In this document: positions 16,610 to 24,393 of the stretch, piece after piece | How the letters are laid out: every line of letters starts with the position of its first letter | Numbering within the stretch: position 1 is the first letter of the stretch | Source of the DNA: Candidatus Kuenenia stuttgartensis | GTDB lineage: Bacteria; Planctomycetota; Planctomycetia; Isosphaerales; Isosphaeraceae | Reading direction: 5' to 3' | DNA: 39,592 bases | Assembly: GCA_945865635.1 (NCBI GenBank) | Contig: CAMBEP010000045.1 | Coordinates: 1-39,592, forward strand | Translations under genes and position numbers: made by a program | Notes under the pieces: model-generated | What the model was told of the DNA's origin: nothing | Database searches by the model: none | The model's input: the letters and a program-made list of their open reading frames with translations, nothing else

Positions 16610-17073
16610 GATGGGAGGCGAACCAGTTTTAAGCTTAAGAGGAGTAAATCTTTGGGATGGATATGGAGAGATTGCTTAATAATTCAGGTTGACTTGAAGT
16701 TTCGGACTTGATATGTTGATCGGAAGCATGGGATTTGACCAAAGGATGGTCATGAACCCATGGGACCGGTTCACAAGATGTTAGAACCGGACGAAAGGAA
16801 TCGATAATGAACATGTCCGAACTTCGAACACCGATGCGTTTCGAGTCTGTTGGCCAAATTGGCAAACGGATGCGAGCTGTATTTGGCCACACGTTGTCGG
16901 CAGAATCGCTGGGAATGACCAGGATGGCGTCCGAGCGAGCAACAGATAGTTGGTCCTATAAGAAAATCTCTGGTTCCAGAGGTCAAAACGGCTTAACGTT
17001 CAGCATTCTGGAGAGATCCACATTGGCTGATCGAGTTTGTGGCCTCATCAAGGACGATCACGAGGGAAGAATC
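16610..17073 (+). other. Long leader region before the PEP-CTERM gene
   Basis: This 464-base stretch precedes the chosen start of the PEP-CTERM gene. It includes a small hairpin (CCGGTTC ... GAACCGG, 16767-16791). From 16807 there is a reading frame in phase with the PEP-CTERM gene, opened by an ATG with AAAGGAA 6-7 bases upstream. The 89 residues it would encode resemble nothing I know and lie ahead of an obvious signal peptide, so I treat them as leader. Confidence 0.4.
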
Positions 17074-17781
17074 ATGCACCGGATGCGACAGAGCCTCATA
17101 TTCTCGATGATTGGTTTTATGGTAGCCACCTCCGGCATTGCTCGTGCGGCTCTGATACAGCCGAACACGACCCGTCAATACCCGGATATCGCCGCTGATG
17201 TCAACGGCGTTGTAAATTACAACTACTCCAATGGTCAGGGAACATTCACGATGCGTAATACGCCGTTCCTTCTGGCCACCGGCCCGGATGCCGCTCAAGA
17301 AGCGACTATCCTGCCCACGGCCGATGGAACCCGTGTTCAAAATCTGAGCGTTGCATTGGATTCAACCGGCAATATTGTCAATAGTGCCTCAAACAGCTAT
17401 TCGCTTTACGGCACGACAACCGTTGCTGGACAAACCTTTACAGGCCTTCTCCTGCAAGGTACGCCAACATCATTTGGCTCACAGGATAACGGCGCATTTG
17501 ACATGTTTGACCTTGGTATCAAGGTCACAGGTGGTTCACTCGCGGATGCATTTGGCACAAATGCCTATATGCTCGTTCGCCCTGAACTGCAAAGCTCTTT
17601 CACAGGAGCCTTTGACACCAATTTCTCGGCTCAGAAAGCCACAAGTAACACGCGGGGCAACTATACCCCACCTGCTCCTGTACCAGAACCAGCCACTTGG
17701 ATGATTCTCGTCGGTGGTGGTGCTGGTTTGGCCATGTTTAACAGGCGACGTCTGCGACTGGCTGCCCAGAACATGGAATGA
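17074..17781 (+). CDS. PEP-CTERM sorted secreted protein
   Basis: The protein has 235 residues from the ATG at 17074. That start was chosen because GAGGGAAG lies just upstream and a signal peptide (MHRMRQSLIFSMIGFMVATSGIARA) follows at once. The middle is rich in Asn, Thr, Ser and Gly with no known domain, as is usual for matrix or surface proteins of this class. The C-terminus carries the sorting tail PVPEPATWMILVGGGAG, a hydrophobic stretch and then NRRRLRLA. Exosortase recognises and removes such tails; no exosortase gene is in this window. A frame-compatible upstream ATG at 16807 would put 89 residues before the signal peptide, which I think unlikely. Confidence 0.85.
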   Translation: MHRMRQSLIFSMIGFMVATSGIARAALIQPNTTRQYPDIAADVNGVVNYNYSNGQGTFTMRNTPFLLATGPDAAQEATILPTADGTRVQNLSVALDSTGNIVNSASNSYSLYGTTTVAGQTFTGLLLQGTPTSFGSQDNGAFDMFDLGIKVTGGSLADAFGTNAYMLVRPELQSSFTGAFDTNFSAQKATSNTRGNYTPPAPVPEPATWMILVGGGAGLAMFNRRRLRLAAQNME

Positions 17782-17843
17782 CCATTCATCCAGGGCCATC
17801 TCAAATCTGAGGTGGCTAAACGATGATCGAAAAAAAACGCTTT

Positions 17844-17895
17844 AAACCCTCGCCTCGTTCTCGGCAAGCCTGCCGAATCGAAGTTCGAGGGTTTT
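17844..17895. terminator. Bidirectional terminator between convergent genes
   Basis: AAACCCTCG (17844-17852) pairs with CGAGGGTTT (17886-17894), and the interior also pairs (TCGGCA with TGCCGA), giving a long hairpin. The minus strand runs into T-rich sequence with eight consecutive Ts (complement of 17830-17837); the plus strand has GTTTTA. It serves the PEP-CTERM gene and the convergent methyltransferase gene, whose stop codon overlaps the edge of the stem. A smaller stem (GCCATCTCA/TGAGGTGGC, near 17799-17818) precedes it. Confidence 0.75.
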
Positions 17896-18613
17896 ATCGT
17901 TCCTTGGTGCACACGACGCAGACACCATAAGAATAACGACCGAAATTTATCCTGTAATCCCAAGTGGCCAGACGTCCCAACATGCGCCGAAACCAATGGT
18001 TTGGAGCCCCAGCCTTATAAAAAGGCCAGCTTAACCAGTCAGCGATCGGCATCAAGAACAAACCACCAAAATCGAAATCGATCGAGGACCAGCCAGTCTC
18101 GCTTATGATTGACTTTAATTCACTGACATGAAAGTGCTTATGCCATTCCACCGTTCGGCCTGTCGAGTCATAACCGAGATCACGCAGGCCGCGGCCAAAA
18201 ATGGTCCTGTAAAGTAAAGGCAACCGGTGCCTGACGTTATTTGAATCCAGCCAAGCGAACAAACCGGCATGAGGAACTGTGAGAATCAAAACGCCACCAG
18301 GTTTTAAGGTGCGTTTCATCTCTTCAATCGCTGCCTTCCAGTTCCGTTCAGGCAGATGTTCCAAAACCTCCAGGCAAGTGACACAGTCAAATTGTGAATC
18401 TTCGAACGGTAGTCGTTCTGCTACAGCCTGACCAAAAATGATGTCGGGCAACAGGTTGTGGATCTGTTTCAAGGCATGACCATTAATTTCAACGCCAGCC
18501 AGCAAGGCATCAGGGTAAACTTCGCGACACCTCAACAACCACGCCCCGACGTTGCAGCCTACGTCTAGAATGGACAATTGAGCTTTATCGGGAATGTGGC
18601 TTTCGACATGCAT
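17894..18613 (-). CDS. Class I SAM-dependent methyltransferase
   Basis: The SAM-binding motif I is LSILDVGCNVGAWLL near the N-terminus, followed by an acidic residue in AGVEINGHAL. Motif IV-like sequence is FDCVTCLEVLEHLPE and the post-motif is LKPGGVLILTVPHAG, all typical of Methyltransf_11/Methyltransf_23 enzymes. The substrate is not evident; the aromatic C-terminal half (DWLSWPFYKAGAPNHWFRRML) resembles enzymes acting on lipids or glycan-linked molecules. The ATG at 18613 has a GAGG 6 bases before it; an ATG at 18625 is the alternative. The gene lies directly downstream of the sigma-factor gene, with a terminator hairpin almost touching its start. Confidence 0.85.
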   Translation of the reverse strand: MHVESHIPDKAQLSILDVGCNVGAWLLRCREVYPDALLAGVEINGHALKQIHNLLPDIIFGQAVAERLPFEDSQFDCVTCLEVLEHLPERNWKAAIEEMKRTLKPGGVLILTVPHAGLFAWLDSNNVRHRLPLLYRTIFGRGLRDLGYDSTGRTVEWHKHFHVSELKSIISETGWSSIDFDFGGLFLMPIADWLSWPFYKAGAPNHWFRRMLGRLATWDYRINFGRYSYGVCVVCTKER

Positions 18614-18633
18614 CTGCGGCCTCATCTAAACAT

Positions 18634-18669
18634 AAAAACCGGCGGAGCAACCCATTTGCCCGCCGGTTT
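18634..18669 (-). terminator. Terminator after the sigma factor, abutting the methyltransferase start
   Basis: On the minus strand AAACCGGCGG pairs perfectly with CCGCCGGTTT around a 14-base loop and is followed by TTTTT. It lies about 53 bases after the sigma-factor stop and only about 20 bases before the methyltransferase start, so it separates the two genes or acts as an attenuator. Confidence 0.8.
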
Positions 18670-18721
18670 AGAATATCAATTTTTCCAGGCTTTAACAGCG
18701 TTCCAGAAGGGTCTTGTGGCG

Positions 18722-19558
18722 TTAATCCGCCATCAGCACTGCTGAGAGTTTACCTAATGCCTCATTCTCAATTTGGCGAACGCGTTCACGGGTCAGACCA
18801 AGAGATTCGCCAATCTCCTTGAGTGTCTTAGGCTCGGAATCGTTCAGGCCAAATCGCATTCTGAGCACTGTGGCTTCGCGTTTGTCCATCTCGCCCAATC
18901 GATTCATGACAATTCGAAGGTTGTCCGCCTCAATCATCTCCACATCGGGAGCTTTCGTGCGTTCATCCATCAGCATTTCGCCAAGCGTCCAGCCGTTCTC
19001 ACCTTGATCCGTCTGAGGCACAAGGTTGTAGACATTGATCGCTTTTTTGACGATTGCTAGCTTCTTTTTAGGGATATCCAGCACCACAGCGATCTCTTCG
19101 GGGGTCGGCGTTCTGCCGAGAGTTTCCTGAAGGTCGTTAGAAGCTTTTCGCCATTTGGTCAACAATTCCACCATATAGGCTGGAATTCGAATCGGCTTGG
19201 CGGTATTGACCAAGGCCCGCTTGATGGATTGCTTGATCCAGTAACTGGCATATGTTGAGAACCGCGTGCCGATGGTCGGGTCAAACCCTTCAACAGCTCG
19301 CAGCAAGCCAATGTTGCCTTCTTCGATCAAGTCTTGCAGTGCCAGACCTTTACCAACATACCCACGTGCAATGTTGACGACTAGCCGAAGATTGGCACGG
19401 ATCATTCGATCCCGAGCCGCTTTGTCGCCCTTACCTATCAATACAGCAAGGTCTTTTTCCTCTTGAGCATTGAGCAGGGCTGTCTCGTTGATTTCCCGAA
19501 GATATGTCTCCAGGGGACTTTGCACCGTATCACGGCGATGACGTCGAACACGAGCCAT
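18722..19558 (-). CDS. Sigma-70 family factor, primary-like (RpoD/RpoS type)
   Basis: This 278-residue sigma factor has region 1.2 (SPLETYLREINETALLNAQEE), region 2 with the core-binding and -10 segments (DLIEEGNIGLLRAVEGFDP, TRFSTYASYWIKQSIKRAL), region 3 (IRIPAYMVELLTKW), and region 4 with the -35-binding helix (TLKEIGESLGLTRERVRQIENEAL). It lacks the acidic region 1.1 and the long non-conserved insert of housekeeping RpoD, so it looks like a group 2 factor, although a reduced primary factor cannot be excluded. A GAGG precedes the ATG by about 8 bases. A dyad (19657-19677) lies in its upstream region. Confidence 0.93.
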   Translation of the reverse strand: MARVRRHRRDTVQSPLETYLREINETALLNAQEEKDLAVLIGKGDKAARDRMIRANLRLVVNIARGYVGKGLALQDLIEEGNIGLLRAVEGFDPTIGTRFSTYASYWIKQSIKRALVNTAKPIRIPAYMVELLTKWRKASNDLQETLGRTPTPEEIAVVLDIPKKKLAIVKKAINVYNLVPQTDQGENGWTLGEMLMDERTKAPDVEMIEADNLRIVMNRLGEMDKREATVLRMRFGLNDSEPKTLKEIGESLGLTRERVRQIENEALGKLSAVLMAD

Positions 19559-19980
19559 AGAAACCTCTACCAGCCAAAAGGAACACGAAATGGTTGACGA
19601 CGGGTATATGCCTTGCAGGCTCTCCCGGTCCGTCCCAACTCATCTTCCTGATGATTTCACACGTCGTATTCGTGTGATAGGCCTGTTGCGAGATCGATTC
19701 CTCAACCCCTGACTGCAACAAACTTGGACTGGACAAGATTCTCGACTTCACATGGAACGATAACAAAGCTGGTGATGACGCCAACTTCAGAAAATGGTTC
19801 GTTAAGTCTTAGTCCGCTCTCTTCTCGCTGACACAGATCAGTTTTGAAGTTAACTTGACAAGTTTACTATCGTCAGAAAGAGATGGGGACTTTGGGAGAC
19901 TTTGAAAAATCAGGTTGTTTTTTAGACTAAATTGGAGCTAAATCCATGGTGTAAAATCAGCAAGAAATTTGACTAGATCA
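19559..19980. other. Upstream region of the sigma-factor gene
   Basis: About 420 bases lie between the sigma-factor start and the rpsA terminator. The region should hold the sigma-factor promoter, on the minus strand. I could not place a convincing -35/-10 pair. The one feature that stands out is the 7-7-7 inverted repeat at 19657-19677. I support no gene here. Confidence 0.4.
19657..19677. promoter_or_regulatory. Inverted repeat upstream of the sigma factor
   Basis: TCACACG (19657-19663) and CGTGTGA (19671-19677) are exact complements separated by 7 bases, about 100 bases upstream of the sigma-factor start. The half-site spacing (14 bp centre to centre) and symmetry are like an operator for a dimeric regulator; a small leader hairpin is the alternative. 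Confidence 0.4.
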
Positions 19981-20017
19981 AAAAAGCCCCTTTAGCCCAG
20001 TGATTGGGCCAAGGGGG
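19981..20017 (-). terminator. Rho-independent terminator of rpsA
   Basis: On the minus strand GCCCCCTTGGCCCAA pairs with TTGGGCTAAAGGGGC (with wobble pairs) around a short ATCAC-type loop, followed by TTTTTT. It is about 33 bases after the rpsA stop codon. Confidence 0.85.
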
Positions 20018-20049
20018 CGGGATTCATACCGGACCGTGTCGGAAGTGTA

Positions 20050-21867
20050 TTAAGCTTCGGCTTCTGGTTCGGCTGGAGTTTCGGCAGCTTCTGGTTCTGT
20101 GGCAGGGGTTGAGTCGCCACCGAGCGAGAAGAGAGGTCCACGACCGCCCAGTCCACCCTTGAGCTGGGTTTGGTCGGACTTGCCTTCGCGAGGTGAGCCG
20201 GATTCGTCTTCAGAGCCTGGCTCTTCGCCACCCTCTTCTTCGTTCCAGCCAGCCTTCTTGCGAGAGAGACCAATTTTACGCTCGGCTCTGTCGACTCGCA
20301 GCACACGGACTTCGATTTCGTCGCCAACCTTGACAACTTCTTCTGGGCTCTCCACCTTGTGGTCGGCCAGTTCGCTGATGTGCAACAAGCCTTCCAGGCC
20401 TGGTTCCAGCTCGACGAATACGCCGAAGTTGGTGAGCTTGGTGACCTTGCCCTTGACGGTGTCGCCAGGTTCGTAACGATTTGGGATATCGGTTTCCCAT
20501 GGGTCCTGACGCATCTGCTTGAGCCCCAGGGCGATTCGCTTGCGCTCCTGATCTACATGAAGAACTTGGCAACTGACCTTCTGGCCCTTCTCAAGCACTT
20601 CGTTTGGATGACCGATCTTGCGGGTCCAAGACATGTCCGAGATATGCAGAAGCCCGTCGATTCCTTCTTCGATTTCGATGAAGGCACCATAGTTGGTCAG
20701 GTTGCGAACCACACCTTCCACCATCGTGGTTGGAGGATACTTCTGGGCCACCTGATCCCATGGGTTGAGCTGAGTTTGCTTCATGCCCAGCGAGATTTCC
20801 TGCTTGTCGCGGTTGATTCCAAGAACCACGACTTCGATCTTGTCGCCAGGGCTGACAAGCTCGCTCGGGTGGTTGATCCGCTTCGTCCAGGACATTTCGC
20901 TGATGTGCACCAGGCCTTCGATGCCTTCTTCAAGCTTCACGAATGCGCCATAGCTCATCACGTTGACGACTTCGCCAATCACCTTGGTGCTGACTGGGTA
21001 CTTCTCAGCCACACCTTCCCATGGGCTGGCAGACTTCTGCTTCAGGCCAAGGGCAATCTTCTCGCGTTCCTTGTCGACATTCAGAACGATCACTTCAATC
21101 TGGTCGTCGATCTTCAGCATGTCGCTCGGGTGATTGATCCGGCCCCACGACATATCTGTAATATGCAGCAGGCCATCAATGCCACCCAAGTCCACAAACG
21201 CGCCGAAGTCGGCGATGTTCTTGACCGTACCTGTGCGGACCTGATTGATTTCGATCTCGGAAAGAAGCCGTTTCTTCTGGTCTTCGCGTGTCATTTCGAT
21301 CAGCTTCCGACGGCTGACCACGATGTTGCGACGGCTTTCGTCGATCTTCAGGATCATACACTTGACCATCTGGCCAACGAAATCCTGAATATCCGGCGGA
21401 CGGCGGATGTCCACCTGGCTGGCTGGCAGGAAGACGTTTACGCCGATATCGACCAGCAGACCACCCTTGATCTTACGGTTGACAATCCCCTCAACCACAT
21501 CGCCTTCATGATGCTTGGCGATGACATTTTCCCAGGCACGCATACGCAAGGCTTTGCGGCGGGAGAGACGAACTTCGCTTGTCTCGTCTTCCATATCCTC
21601 GAGCAGGACTTCGACTTCATCACCAGGCTTCGGTGGCTCTTCGTCTTCCCACTCGTTGAGTGGGACAAGCCCTTCCGCCTTGAAGCCGATATCCACGATC
21701 ACGCGGTCGCCATCGACTTCAATCACCCTTCCAGTGACAATGGAGCCGATATCAAAGCTCGGGCTGCCAAGCTGCAGTTGGTCCATGCTCGGGGAGTCTA
21801 ACCCCACAAGAGCAGCCAACTCTTCTTCTGTTACATCATATTCGTTGATAAGGTTGCGATCGACCAT
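20050..21867 (-). CDS. rpsA: 30S ribosomal protein S1
   Basis: The protein has 605 residues with six consecutive S1 RNA-binding domains, starting near residues 40, 121, 208, 294, 380 and 467. The last four carry the conserved pattern GAFV(D/K)L...G(I/L)(D/E)GL(L/V)HI(T/S)(D/E)(M/L). The first two are the divergent, ribosome-anchoring type (SRRKALRMRAWENV, SRRKLIEMTRED). A low-complexity acidic tail of about 65 residues (rich in Glu, Gly, Ser, Pro, Ala) follows domain 6. S1 brings mRNA to the ribosome. No Shine-Dalgarno sequence is visible before the ATG. The 240-base spacer to divergent yajQ should hold both promoters. Confidence 0.95.
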   Translation of the reverse strand: MVDRNLINEYDVTEEELAALVGLDSPSMDQLQLGSPSFDIGSIVTGRVIEVDGDRVIVDIGFKAEGLVPLNEWEDEEPPKPGDEVEVLLEDMEDETSEVRLSRRKALRMRAWENVIAKHHEGDVVEGIVNRKIKGGLLVDIGVNVFLPASQVDIRRPPDIQDFVGQMVKCMILKIDESRRNIVVSRRKLIEMTREDQKKRLLSEIEINQVRTGTVKNIADFGAFVDLGGIDGLLHITDMSWGRINHPSDMLKIDDQIEVIVLNVDKEREKIALGLKQKSASPWEGVAEKYPVSTKVIGEVVNVMSYGAFVKLEEGIEGLVHISEMSWTKRINHPSELVSPGDKIEVVVLGINRDKQEISLGMKQTQLNPWDQVAQKYPPTTMVEGVVRNLTNYGAFIEIEEGIDGLLHISDMSWTRKIGHPNEVLEKGQKVSCQVLHVDQERKRIALGLKQMRQDPWETDIPNRYEPGDTVKGKVTKLTNFGVFVELEPGLEGLLHISELADHKVESPEEVVKVGDEIEVRVLRVDRAERKIGLSRKKAGWNEEEGGEEPGSEDESGSPREGKSDQTQLKGGLGGRGPLFSLGGDSTPATEPEAAETPAEPEAEA

Positions 21868-22105
21868 CGACTTGAAACCAATGCCGGCCAGGCATCCCGC
21901 TTCAATTGAGCGACTTTATCTCAGTCCCGCTCAATCAGAATTCGCGACGACCACCGGTTCCTAGAACCTGAGTTTGTGCTTGGACCTATTCGCAAAAAGA
22001 ACGCATCCTCTTGCAGATAGTAACGGAGTATCATCAATATATGTGATGGAAGCCAACTTCACAATCCCGTTATCCAAGAATCAAGCTCAGAGGCTCAAAG
22101 TCACC

Positions 22106-22603
22106 ATGGCGGATAATCACTCATTTGACATCGTCAGTGAAATCAACGAGGTCGAAATGCACAACGCTGTGACACAGGCCCAACACGAAATTGCCGTAAG
22201 ATACGACTTTAAAGGCACTAAAGCCAACATCGACTGGGACAAAAAGAACCATACCCTAACCCTGCTCGCAGACCACAAGGGTCAGCTCGATACCGTCATA
22301 CAAGTGCTCAAAGAGAAAATGGCCAAACGCGGTGTCGCCGTCAACGCCATCAAACGTGGCAAAATCGAAGAGGCCTCACACGACAGCGTCCGGGAAACCC
22401 TCACCATGCATCGCGGCATCGAAACCGACGACGCACGCGTCATGGTCAAAGCCATAAAGAACTTGGGTATGAAAGTCCAAGCCCAGATCATGGACGAAAA
22501 AGTCCGGGTGACCGCCAAGAAAATCGATGAACTCCAAGCCGTCATCGCTCACTTCAAGGCCAATAACCCCGGCTTCCCACTCCAATTCATCAATATGCTG
22601 TAA
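22106..22603 (+). CDS. yajQ: YajQ-family nucleotide-binding protein
   Basis: The 165-residue product from the ATG at 22106 has the normal YajQ length and start (MADNHSFDIVSEINEVEMHNAVTQAQ). In-frame codons further upstream do not match the family. It has the family's two ferredoxin-like halves, with AVRYDFKGTKANIDWDKKNHTLTLLADH in the first and DARVMVKAIKNLGMKVQAQIMDEKVRVT in the second. Members bind nucleic acids and, in Xanthomonas and Pseudomonas relatives, cyclic di-GMP. Its last two codons (CTG-TAA) fall inside the first unit of a 159-bp tandem duplication. It is divergent from rpsA. Confidence 0.93.
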   Translation: MADNHSFDIVSEINEVEMHNAVTQAQHEIAVRYDFKGTKANIDWDKKNHTLTLLADHKGQLDTVIQVLKEKMAKRGVAVNAIKRGKIEEASHDSVRETLTMHRGIETDDARVMVKAIKNLGMKVQAQIMDEKVRVTAKKIDELQAVIAHFKANNPGFPLQFINML

Positions 22604-22756
22604 AGCCCAAAACCACTCCAGAATATCGCTCGAATCTGTTTCGCAATACGACCCGTTCTCATTGACACACAATGAGTTATGGGTCGATAGGTTGTGCCGG
22701 AAAAAGATCGGCCTTGCGGCAGTCGTCGGTCCTTGGGCCGCTGATCCGAATTTTGC
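22598..22756. repeat. 159-bp tandem repeat, unit 1 (includes the yajQ stop codon)
   Basis: This unit and the next are direct tandem copies with a 159-base period. A core of over 100 bases, from GAATATCGCTCGAATCTG to GCCTTGCGGCAGTC, differs at only a few positions, while the first and last 20 or so bases have drifted. Inside is an interrupted hairpin: CGACCC-GTT-CTCATTG, loop ACACA, CAATGAG-TTAT-GGGTCG (22649-22686). The unit starts on the last codon of yajQ, so its 5' edge may be the gene's own 3' end, copied by duplication. Confidence 0.85.
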
Positions 22757-22912
22757 CTGTAAAGCCCAAAAACTCTCCCGAATATCGCTCGAATCTGTTT
22801 CGCAATACGACCCGTTCTCATTGACACACAATGAGTTATGGGTCGATAGGTTGCACCGGGAAAAGATCGGCCTTGCGGCAGTCCTCGCTCTTTGGATCGC
22901 TGATCCAATTTC
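22757..22912. repeat. 159-bp tandem repeat, unit 2
   Basis: Second copy of the preceding unit, with the hairpin at 22808-22845 unchanged in sequence. Similarity fades after CTGATCC (22900-22906). Because the period is a multiple of three, minus-strand frames stay open through both units and give spurious repetitive open frames; I do not regard these as genes. The 210 bases that follow (22913-23124) hold nothing I can name except the ribosome binding site of the next gene. Confidence 0.85.
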
Positions 22913-23124
22913 CACCAGCATACTGCCTGGCTGGAATAATCGCTACAATTTGCAAATCGTGAGTAATCGCTCAAGCGGATCGGTACGTCATGATTTTCCA
23001 GCAATTCCGGTCGTTCCGACGTGTCGATTGAAGAATAGGATGACTTGTGGTCTGAAGTCTCAAAACTTCCGACCACTCCGGCATCGATCACAAGATCAGG
23101 ACTGCTTCCCGAAGGAGTGGGATC

Positions 23125-24285
23125 ATGGCTTTTTTCAATGGTCGCGTCAGTTTTGTCAGATTCGCTGTGGAAGGCATTACTACCGAGCCTTTTGGTACCG
23201 ATGCTATTGATAAATTGACGCTCAACGCGATCGGGAAATACGGAACTGTCGAGTCCCAGGACGGTATTCGCGTCGGTTTTAATGGCGGTCGCCATTTGCT
23301 CGACTCGGAAATCAGCTTCGAAAACAACGTTTTCGACGAATCCCTGCACATCGGCATGCGCTTCGATGTCGACAAGATCCCGTCCAATATCCTCAAGGCC
23401 TATACCGAAATTGAAATCAAAGCCCTTTCGGCTGGTAACCCCTCTGGCAGACCTACAAAAGAGCAAAAAGAAGAAGCTAAGGAATCCGCTCTGGCCCGGG
23501 CCTTGGCCGAGTCCTCCGATGGTCGATATCGCCGTATGGCTGTTCACCCGCTTCTGTGGGATAAATCAAGCCAAACTCTTTACAGTTCCGCTGGTTCGGC
23601 CAATGTGCTTGACCGCGTGGCGCCCCTGTTCCGCGATACGTTCGGGGGCGATCTACATCTGGTCACTGCAGGTCGATTGGCCGCTGGTCTCGCGGCAAGG
23701 CTCGGTCTGACAATGCCTTATGGTGATCCAGCCAAATTTACGGTTTTTGTTGAAGGCCAGGAAGAAGGCGCAATCTCATGGGCAAACCCGGAAAGTCTTC
23801 TGCCAGATGTGCTGGGCAATGAATTTCTGATCTGGCTCTGGCACACCTTGGCCACACGCTCGGATACCATTGCTCTGGCCGATGGTACCGAAGTCACCGT
23901 CATGATGACCCGAACCCTTCAGCTTGACTGCCCCAAGGGCGAAACCGGCCGCGACCAGTTGAACGATGTTGGTCCCGCTCGTATGCCTGAAGCTCTTAAA
24001 GCATTACAATCAGGTAAGTTGCCGCGTAAAGCCGGTTTGATTCTGGTGCGGCATCAGCAGCAGTATGAATTGACTTTGCAAGCTGAAACTTTTGCAGTGG
24101 CAAGTGCCGCTATGCCGAAACTTGAAGAGGCTTCCGGGCGTGAAGCAACGCTGGCCCGCATTGAGCAGATCCGCCACATGACTGATACGCTTGACCTGCT
24201 CTATGCCGCATTCCTGCAAAGCCGACTCGGGGAAAACTGGGGCGAGAGCGTGGGCGAAATTCGCCAGTGGCTCAAAGCGGCCTGA
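23125..24285 (+). CDS. RdgC-like recombination-associated protein (tentative)
   Basis: The protein has 386 residues and starts at an ATG with GGAG 7 bases upstream. I recognise a resemblance to the RdgC family of ring-shaped DNA-binding proteins. The resemblance lies in a Lys/Glu-rich helix (GRPTKEQKEEAKESALARALAES), then RRMAVHPLLWDKSSQTLYSSAGSANVLDRVAPLFRDTFG, and a C-terminal FLIWLWHTLATRS followed by a strand-rich module (GKLPRKAGLILVRHQQQYELTLQAE). RdgC controls RecA-dependent recombination in proteobacteria. The match is from pattern memory and the N-terminus is not clearly RdgC-like, so the call is tentative. The gene is about 108 bases upstream of the YdjM-like gene. Confidence 0.55.
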   Translation: MAFFNGRVSFVRFAVEGITTEPFGTDAIDKLTLNAIGKYGTVESQDGIRVGFNGGRHLLDSEISFENNVFDESLHIGMRFDVDKIPSNILKAYTEIEIKALSAGNPSGRPTKEQKEEAKESALARALAESSDGRYRRMAVHPLLWDKSSQTLYSSAGSANVLDRVAPLFRDTFGGDLHLVTAGRLAAGLAARLGLTMPYGDPAKFTVFVEGQEEGAISWANPESLLPDVLGNEFLIWLWHTLATRSDTIALADGTEVTVMMTRTLQLDCPKGETGRDQLNDVGPARMPEALKALQSGKLPRKAGLILVRHQQQYELTLQAETFAVASAAMPKLEEASGREATLARIEQIRHMTDTLDLLYAAFLQSRLGENWGESVGEIRQWLKAA

Positions 24286-24393
24286 CCAGTATCGACACTT
24301 TTCAGAAATTCTGCAGGGGATCGGCCCGACCAGTTTCGAGCCGGTCCCATGCTTTGACAATGACTGGACAGACCCGGCAGGAGGCTGGGAACT

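Noticed and set aside
20359..21801. A 480-codon open frame on the plus strand opposite rpsA.
   Set aside because: It mirrors the conserved, biased codons of S1, as expected for an antisense frame; the protein has no family features.
22376..23547. Long minus-strand open frames spanning the yajQ 3' end and tandem repeat, with repeated peptide blocks.
   Set aside because: The repeat period is 159, a multiple of three, so one open unit is duplicated and creates an artificial repetitive protein. There is no start signal or known family, and real plus-strand genes (yajQ and the RdgC-like gene) occupy both ends.
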